A stretch of 64,000 nucleotides of DNA. Origin: Pseudomonas soli (lineage in GTDB: Bacteria > Pseudomonadota > Gammaproteobacteria > Pseudomonadales > Pseudomonadaceae). The notes below the pieces were generated by a model that was given only the letters and a program-made list of their open reading frames with translations, searched no databases and was not told where the DNA came from. The stretch covers positions 186,001-250,000 of the forward strand of contig NZ_FOEQ01000003.1 of NCBI RefSeq assembly GCF_900110655.1, in the 5' to 3' direction. Position numbers and translations under genes: made by a program. Below are positions 63,663-64,000 of the stretch, one piece after another (position 1 is the stretch's first letter; the number at the start of each line of letters is the position of its first letter).

Positions 63663-64000
63663 ATGTTGCAGAACATCCCCACCCATGTGATCGCCGGCCC
63701 GCTAGGCGCCGGCAAGACCAGCCTGATCCGTCACTTGCTGGAGCAACGACCAACTGGTGAGCGTTGGGCCGTGCTGGTCAACGAATTTGGCCAGATCGGC
63801 CTGGATGCCGCCTTGCTCAGCCGTGATGAGGCCGGCATCGCCATCGCAGAGGTGGCGGGAGGCTGTCTGTGCTGCGTCAATGGCGCACCGTTCCAGGTGG
63901 GGCTCGGCCGCCTGCTGCGCAAGGCGCGCCCGGATCGCCTGTTCATCGAACCGTCCGGCCTCGGTCACCCACTCGAATTGCTGGAGCAACTGGGGCGGGC
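63663..64000 (+). CDS. Second CobW-family GTPase (partial, runs off the window)
   Basis: 112 residues seen. Walker A HVIAGPLGAGKTSLIRHLLE, VLVNEFGQIGLDAALL, and metal motif GGCLCCVNGAPFQ. COG0523 subgroup different from ZigA (CLCC instead of CICC). Probably the third gene of the zigA-DUF1826 operon and zinc-regulated. C-terminus not visible. Confidence 0.9.
   Translation, partial: MLQNIPTHVIAGPLGAGKTSLIRHLLEQRPTGERWAVLVNEFGQIGLDAALLSRDEAGIAIAEVAGGCLCCVNGAPFQVGLGRLLRKARPDRLFIEPSGLGHPLELLEQLGR

Overview
The window is GC-rich, densely coded Pseudomonas DNA. The most likely source is the chromosome of a P. putida-group strain close to the cyanogenic P. entomophila/P. mosselii type. The reasons are the protein families present, the paired CopRS/CzcRS-CusCBA-CzcCBA layout, a hydrogen cyanide synthase operon beside two subtilase autotransporters, and the lpd-cfa-cls-folE2-zigA backbone. 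The species assignment is inference; no rRNA or other marker gene is present.

Layout. 1-13.5 kb is copper/silver resistance: a cytochrome c fragment, copB, a small Met/His-rich gene and copA on the minus strand; then a PtrA-like small protein, copRS, a small Cys/Met/His-rich secreted protein, cusCBA-cusF and a Csp-like cysteine bundle. 13.9-15.5 kb holds a decayed MFS gene and an orphan CzcR. 16-31 kb is zinc/cadmium/cobalt resistance: an OprD-family porin divergent from czcCBA, DUF2790 and PtrA-like small periplasmic proteins, a truncated P-type ATPase relic, a MobB-like coiled-coil protein, czcRS, DUF3147, czcD and a His-rich zinc-ribbon protein. 31.5-33.5 kb carries an EptA-like phosphoethanolamine transferase and a 42-aa basic protein. 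33.6-43.2 kb is arsenic resistance: a frameshifted MarR, an ArsN-type acetyltransferase, two ArsO-like flavoproteins, two ArsR, two LMW-phosphatase/arsenate-reductase proteins, Acr3, ArsH, a dual-specificity phosphatase, GAPDH and ArsJ. 43.2-46 kb is a gene-poor junction with an AbrB-antitoxin relic and iteron-like 16-bp repeats. 46-55.4 kb is a virulence-like block: two tandem subtilisin autotransporters and hcnABC. 55.4-64 kb looks like core genome: lpd, cfa, cls, a DUF3617 gene, folE2, a small secreted protein, zigA/CobW, DUF1826 and a second CobW (cut by the window end).

The metal genes look co-ordinated. A 16-bp operator-like motif (consensus close to TTACgaAATTGTAATt) recurs in front of at least eleven metal-related transcription units between 3.8 and 31.3 kb, as expected for CopR/CzcR response-regulator boxes. 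The hcn operon has an ANR-type box and a near-perfect RsmA/RsmE site just before hcnA, and the folE2/zigA divergent promoter carries a perfect Zur-like palindrome. The least explained item is a stem-loop-plus-terminator RNA element present in two copies (downstream of oprD and upstream of the second DUF2790 gene) that I cannot assign to a known family.
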